Shown here: piece by piece, positions 60,483 through 64,000 of the stretch
Layout: each line of letters begins with the position of its first letter
How positions within the stretch are numbered: the first letter of the stretch is position 1
Source: Clostridia bacterium
Lineage (GTDB): Bacteria > Bacillota > Clostridia > Christensenellales > Aristaeellaceae
Reading direction: 5' to 3'
NCBI GenBank assembly: GCA_017524615.1
Contig: JAFXVJ010000037.1
Coordinates: forward strand, 1 to 64,000
DNA: 64,000 bases
Notes under the pieces: model-generated
Database searches by the model: none
What the model saw: only the letters and a program-made list of their open reading frames with translations
What the model was told of the DNA's origin: nothing
Position numbers and translations under genes: made by a program

Positions 60483-60780
60483 TGCGGCTTCCCTCCCGTT
60501 CTTTTCGGGCCCGGTGAATGCCGATGTAGATCCTGCACAGCAGCACCACCGCCAGGAAGCTCAGCATGGCGTAAATCAGTGCGATATCGACCAGATACCC
60601 TTCCTGCAGCAGCAAAGCGAGAAACAGAATCAGCATGATGGTCACCGTACCGATCATGTTCACGGCAATCACCCGATCGGCGGTCCGGGGCCCGCGCACC
60701 GCCCGATACAGGCAAACAAACAGGCAGATCCCCAGCACGATCATGGCCGATTGCATCATCAGGGCATAAGGATTATCCAT
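60475..60780 (-). CDS. mrpF: MrpF (MnhF) antiporter subunit
   Basis: A 101-residue, three-helix protein with LYRAVRGPRTADRVIAVNMIGTVTIMLILFLALLL and DIALIYAMLSFLAVVLLCRIYI, the standard MrpF pattern. Its ATG overlaps mrpE by eight bases. Confidence 0.92.
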   Translation of the reverse strand: MDNPYALMMQSAMIVLGICLFVCLYRAVRGPRTADRVIAVNMIGTVTIMLILFLALLLQEGYLVDIALIYAMLSFLAVVLLCRIYIGIHRARKEREGSRNA

Positions 60781-61237
60781 GCAGCGCTTCCTCCACTTTC
60801 AGCAGCCGTCTTTCAAACACCAGATCATCCAGCCCTTGCGCCATTTTCGGCGCCAGGCAGTGCACTGTCAGCGCATTCCCCCGGCAGGCAAGGGTGACGG
60901 TGCCGGGGGTCAGGGTAATGGCATTGGCCAAAAGCATTTTTCCCATGCGCGTTTTCAGCTCCGTATGGATCACCCGTACATACGGCTCGGGCCTGCCCCG
61001 GTAAACGATGCGGCACAGAGCCAGGTTGGCTTTGACGATCTCCCAGATCACCGTGGCCAGGAAGGCCAGGATTCGGGGAACGGCGCGATACAGCCCCATC
61101 TCTTTTTTCAAGCTCCAATCGCAGAACCTGCATAAAAAAATCATGGTCAAAGCGGTGATCGCTCCTCCCAGGCCCATGATTTCCCAGGTGACGCGGCCGT
61201 TCAGTATCACCCAGAACAAAAGAATCAGCAGTGCCAT
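60773..61237 (-). CDS. mrpE: MrpE (MnhE) antiporter subunit, first gene of the operon
   Basis: A 154-residue protein: two N-terminal helices (LLILLFWVILNGRVTWEIMGLGGAITALTMIFL), then AFLATVIWEIVKANLALCRIVY and the soluble C-terminal domain with LLANAITLTPGTVTL, diagnostic of MrpE. The start at 61237 follows AAAAGGGGAAG; the frame continues upstream but that stretch overlaps the promoter. Confidence 0.9.
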   Translation of the reverse strand: MALLILLFWVILNGRVTWEIMGLGGAITALTMIFLCRFCDWSLKKEMGLYRAVPRILAFLATVIWEIVKANLALCRIVYRGRPEPYVRVIHTELKTRMGKMLLANAITLTPGTVTLACRGNALTVHCLAPKMAQGLDDLVFERRLLKVEEALHG

Positions 61238-61307
61238 GCTTTTTCTTCCCCTTTTCGCATTTTCCGCGTTTCCGCAGTACAGGCAGGATATATTTATCAT
61301 CCAGATC

Positions 61308-61336
61308 AGTATACACGAAATCTGACGGGTATACAA
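61308..61336 (-). promoter_or_regulatory. Promoter of the Mrp-like operon
   Basis: On the minus strand: TTGTAT (61336-61331), 17-nt spacer, TATACT (61313-61308), about 70 bases before mrpE. GTATAC occurs in both boxes. Confidence 0.6.
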
Positions 61337-61495
61337 GCCCCGCCCCATGAAAAACGCCCGGGGCATTTGACATTTCCGCATACGCAGCGGGCAGGAAAGG
61401 TCTCCTGTATCGGATTTGCTGCATTTCTTTCTCCCGGGAGCATGATCCTCTATGCGTTTCTTCCTTAATATACCGCAGATTGGCGCAAAATTCTC

Positions 61496-61524
61496 TTGTG
61501 CTTATGCGTTTTCTTTGTTATAAT
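61496..61524 (+). promoter_or_regulatory. Promoter of the apbE cluster
   Basis: TTGTGC (61496-61501), 17-nt spacer, exact TATAAT (61519-61524). The 371-base gap between mrpE and apbE holds only this and the divergent Mrp promoter; no gene is seen. Confidence 0.7.
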
Positions 61525-61608
61525 AGAAGACGACCAAGAGGAATCGCGCTGTTTTCTCCATAAACAGGCGGCTTCCGGATAATTTCAAAATTCCCTGGAG
61601 GATGATGC

Positions 61609-62742
61609 ATGAAACAGAGGAGCCATTCTGCCGTGCTGGCGCTGCTTTTATCTGTCATCATGGCGGCATGCACAGTGTGTGCCGAAAGCGAAGTCTCCCC
61701 ACCAGCCGAGAATTCCCCGGGCGCAGCGGTGTATGCCCGCTTCAACCGGGTGGAAACCGGGGTTTTCGATACCGTCATTTCCCTTACCGCTTTCGCTGCC
61801 AGTCAGGAGGATTTTGACCGGGCAGCTGATGAAGCCATGTCTCTCCTTCGTTCTTACCATCAGCTGCTGGACGGCTATCACGAATATGACGGCCTGCACA
61901 ACCTGTGGTATGTGAATCATCACGCGGCCCAGGAACCGGTGGAAGTGCCGGAAGAATTCTTCCGTCTGCTTTCCTGGTGCCGGGAGCAATGGGATCAGGG
62001 GCAAAGGAAAACCAATATCGCCATGGGCGCGGTGCTGTCCGTTTGGCACGATTACCGCATGGCGGGGATTGACGATCCGCAGCATGCCGAACTGCCGCCC
62101 ATGGAAACGCTTCAGGCTGCGGCGCAGCATACGGACTTTGATTCCCTTATCCTGGACGCGGACAACCGCACCGTGTTTTTTGCCGATCCCCTGCTGCAAT
62201 TGGATCTGGGCGCCGTGGCCAAGGGGTACGCTGCGGATGCCGCCAACGCGTATCTGTCTCAGGTCATGCCGTCTTATCTGCTGAGCTTGGGCGGCAATGT
62301 GTACGCCGGGGAAGCGCCCATGGACGGGCGGGCGAACTGGAGCGTGGGCGTGCAGGATCCCCGCATCAATGCGGGGAATCTGGTCAATGGGACATCGGAC
62401 ATTTTAGATATACTGGACGTGCATTGCAAAACCGTGGTCACCAGCGGCGACTATTGGCGCTATTATGTGGTGGACAATCAGCGATATCACCATATCATCG
62501 ACCCGGATACCCTGTATCCATCGGTCCGGATGCAGTCCGTTTCCGTGGTGTGTGACAGTTCCCTTCTGGCGGACTTCCTGAGCACCACCCTGTTTATCCT
62601 GTCCTATGAGGACGGGCTGCAGCTGGTGGAAAGCATGGAGGGGGTGGAAGCCATGTGGGTGCTGCCGGACGGAACCATTCAGTGCAGCGCGGGCATGGCC
62701 GCTTACGCCCGGTCCCTCAAATCCGCCGATGGAGGAAAATGA
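61609..62742 (+). CDS. apbE: FAD:protein FMN transferase ApbE
   Basis: A 377-residue secreted enzyme that attaches FMN covalently to threonine in FMN-binding proteins outside the membrane. A signal peptide ending near AACTVCAES looks like a lipoprotein site (AAC). ApbE features follow: FDTVISLTAFA, TNIAMGAVLSVWHDYR, LDLGAVAKGYAADAA, SLGGNVYAG, VVTSGDYWRYYVVDNQRYHHIIDPDTLYP and a closing serine-rich ADFLSTTLF. The ATG at 61609 follows CTGGAGG by seven bases. It leads a cluster with its likely substrate at 63364. Confidence 0.92.
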   Translation: MKQRSHSAVLALLLSVIMAACTVCAESEVSPPAENSPGAAVYARFNRVETGVFDTVISLTAFAASQEDFDRAADEAMSLLRSYHQLLDGYHEYDGLHNLWYVNHHAAQEPVEVPEEFFRLLSWCREQWDQGQRKTNIAMGAVLSVWHDYRMAGIDDPQHAELPPMETLQAAAQHTDFDSLILDADNRTVFFADPLLQLDLGAVAKGYAADAANAYLSQVMPSYLLSLGGNVYAGEAPMDGRANWSVGVQDPRINAGNLVNGTSDILDILDVHCKTVVTSGDYWRYYVVDNQRYHHIIDPDTLYPSVRMQSVSVVCDSSLLADFLSTTLFILSYEDGLQLVESMEGVEAMWVLPDGTIQCSAGMAAYARSLKSADGGK

Positions 62743-63248
62743 TGCAAAAAAACAAGCAAGCGGCAAGCAAAACCGCGCGTGTCAATTTTATCGTGATCGG
62801 CTTGCTGGTGATCCTGGCCGTGGGCCTGATCATCGCATGGCGGGCAGGGCTTTTTCAATCGTCCTATGCCGATATGAACCGGGATGAAATCAATTCCATG
62901 ATGCAGGCGGATAGTGAGACGGCCAATGAATCGGTTCCGGAGCCGGAAGCCTATCTCTTCATCATCCTGAATAACCGTGTCTGGGGCATTGAGCCTCTGG
63001 GCGAAGAGCGGGATGTGACGGTGGATCAGGGAAACGGCGTGGTCAATGTGATCCACTTGCTGCCTGACGGCTTCTATATGCTATCCTCCACCTGCGACAA
63101 TCAGCTTTGCGTCACGGAAGGGACCGTTAACACCCAGAATTATCAGATGCGTTTCCTGGGCCCGTGCGTATACTGCCTGCCGCACAATCTGCAGTTGGAA
63201 TTGGTGGTGCCCGGCGCCACGCCCGATCCCAACGCGCCGGATATATAG
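62742..63248 (+). CDS. NusG domain II-containing protein, membrane-anchored
   Basis: A 168-residue protein with one N-terminal membrane segment (IVIGLLVILAVGLIIAWRAGLF). A beta-barrel domain follows with the marker cysteines SSTCDNQLCVTEGTV and GPCVYCLPHNLQLELVV. This family regularly accompanies ApbE and Rnf-type genes in Clostridia; its task is not established. Two ATGs overlap the apbE stop; the second, at 62742, has the better spacing from GGAGG. The stop is TAG. A 14-bp palindrome lies in the 115-base gap after it. Confidence 0.85.
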   Translation: MQKNKQAASKTARVNFIVIGLLVILAVGLIIAWRAGLFQSSYADMNRDEINSMMQADSETANESVPEPEAYLFIILNNRVWGIEPLGEERDVTVDQGNGVVNVIHLLPDGFYMLSSTCDNQLCVTEGTVNTQNYQMRFLGPCVYCLPHNLQLELVVPGATPDPNAPDI

Positions 63249-63363
63249 CGCACTGTCACTCCAGGGGCGAAGGGGCGCCCCTTATCCCTCGCCTGCGGGG
63301 GATTGAAGAACCTTGTTTCCCGTCGATCCGTCGGCAGAAACTAAGCAAGGAGGAAGGAACCAC

Positions 63364-64000
63364 GTGAAGAAACATCTTCCCGGGTGGGCCGTGCTGCTGA
63401 TCATCACCCTGGCAGCGGGACTGGCCCTGGGCGCCACCTACGCCCTCACCAAGGATCCCATCGACGAGCAAACCCGCATCGCCGCGGAAAATGCCCGCAA
63501 GGCCGCGCTGCCTGAGGCCAGCAGGTTTGCTCTGCTCTATCAGGCGGACAAATCCGGCCCGGCCAATTCAGTGGATTGGATTTACGCCGGCCTTGGCAAT
63601 CCCAAGACAATGCCGCTGGATATTCAGGATATCGATGCCATTTCCGGCGCCACCATGACCACGCAGGGCGTGGTGGACGGGCTGAACGAGGCTTATGCCG
63701 CCTATCAGGCTGACAGCCGTTCTCCGGAAGAAAAGAATACCGCCGTATTCTCTGGTGAAGGCAAGGGCTACAAGGGCGATCCCATTTACGTGGAAGCCAC
63801 CTTTGATGATCGTGTCATCACCAGCATTTCCATCGGTGACGACCGTTTTGCCGAAACGCCCACCCTGGGCGGCCAGGCGCTGGAATATGCCTTCCAGCGT
63901 CAGTTTACCGATCCTGTGGGTTATGTGGCCCAGAAGACGGTGAAGGGCTTCGGGGGCGAGGTGGAGGTCATTGCCGGCGTGAACGCCCAAGATCAGGATC
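63364..64000 (+). CDS. FMN-binding (RnfG-like) protein, cut by window end
   Basis: Starts GTG at 63364 after AAGGAGG and stays open to base 64000 (212 residues seen). A membrane anchor (AVLLIITLAAGLALGATYAL) is followed by an extracellular part. The flavinylation site DAISGATMTTQGV near residue 97 is the target motif of ApbE. A second FMN-bind domain begins at about residue 130 (GEGKGYKGDPIYVEATFDD..... ETPTLGGQALEYAF). It would carry electrons on covalent FMN, either as an Rnf subunit or in an extracellular transfer chain; the genes beyond the window would decide. Confidence 0.85.
   Translation, partial: MKKHLPGWAVLLIITLAAGLALGATYALTKDPIDEQTRIAAENARKAALPEASRFALLYQADKSGPANSVDWIYAGLGNPKTMPLDIQDIDAISGATMTTQGVVDGLNEAYAAYQADSRSPEEKNTAVFSGEGKGYKGDPIYVEATFDDRVITSISIGDDRFAETPTLGGQALEYAFQRQFTDPVGYVAQKTVKGFGGEVEVIAGVNAQDQD

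Overview
The window looks like chromosomal DNA of an endospore-forming, anaerobic, GC-rich member of the Clostridia (Bacillota). The evidence is dipicolinate synthase genes (dpaA/dpaB), strong AGGAGG ribosome sites with frequent GTG/TTG starts, consensus TTGACA/TATAAT promoters, an NfnAB-type ferredoxin:NADP reductase, an ApbE/NusG-II/FMN-binding redox cluster, and hemicellulose-degrading enzymes typical of gut or rumen Clostridia. I cannot name a species; uncultured Christensenellales-like lineages would fit.

Layout. 1-4.3 kb is a damaged stretch. It holds an ammonium transporter fused to a PII domain with an in-frame TAG, then an oligosaccharide ABC operon carrying two in-frame TAG codons, a frameshift, and a deletion that joins a permease to a solute-binding protein. 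4.3-7.0 kb (minus) is tsaE-tsaB-rimI-azlC-azlD. 7.1-11.8 kb (minus) is a solute-binding protein, galactokinase and two membrane proteins including a PIG-V-like mannosyltransferase. 11.9-17.7 kb (plus) is dpaA-dpaB, a secreted DUF3298-like protein and FtsK/SpoIIIE. 17.7-23 kb has a YkvI-type transporter, a Gx transporter, nfnAB, an SGNH hydrolase, tRNA-Leu(CAA) and YgjV. 23.2-31.1 kb has a MATE / amino-acid-kinase / FakA-fragment operon, thrH, an HPr-like protein with a hairpin-rich leader, glycerol-1-phosphate dehydrogenase, and a DUF4867 / fucose-arabinose isomerase pair.

31.2-40.6 kb (minus) is a five-gene operon from one consensus promoter: GH2, membrane-anchored transglutaminase, metallo-beta-lactamase-fold hydrolase, GH39 beta-xylosidase and GH67 alpha-glucuronidase. 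This points to intracellular breakdown of glucuronoxylan oligosaccharides. 40.8-41.4 kb has a separately promoted, highly structured RNA of about 210 nt upstream of a small zinc-ribbon gene. 41.5-51.3 kb is mostly housekeeping: GDPD, acyl-ACP thioesterase, MnmG, GNAT, DUF436, TrmH, aldehyde dehydrogenase, MrfA-like helicase and a rhomboid-like protein. Two inverted copies of a palindromic repeat lie here.

51.4-61.2 kb (minus) is a ten-gene Mrp/Mbh-type cation/proton antiporter operon (E-F-G-DUF4040-B-C plus four NuoL/M/N-like subunits) with no oxidoreductase genes. Divergent from it, 61.6-64 kb (plus) carries apbE, a NusG-domain-II protein and an FMN-binding protein cut off by the window edge.

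The most interesting items are the structured RNA at 40.86-41.08 kb, the three-hairpin leader of the HPr-like gene, the decayed transporter region, the palindromic repeat pair, and the unusual antiporter operon with a G9 tract, internal repeats and an unresolved reading-frame problem. TAG is an ordinary stop elsewhere in the window (HPr-like, GDPD, NusG-II and YkvI-like genes), so the early TAGs are not evidence of code change.
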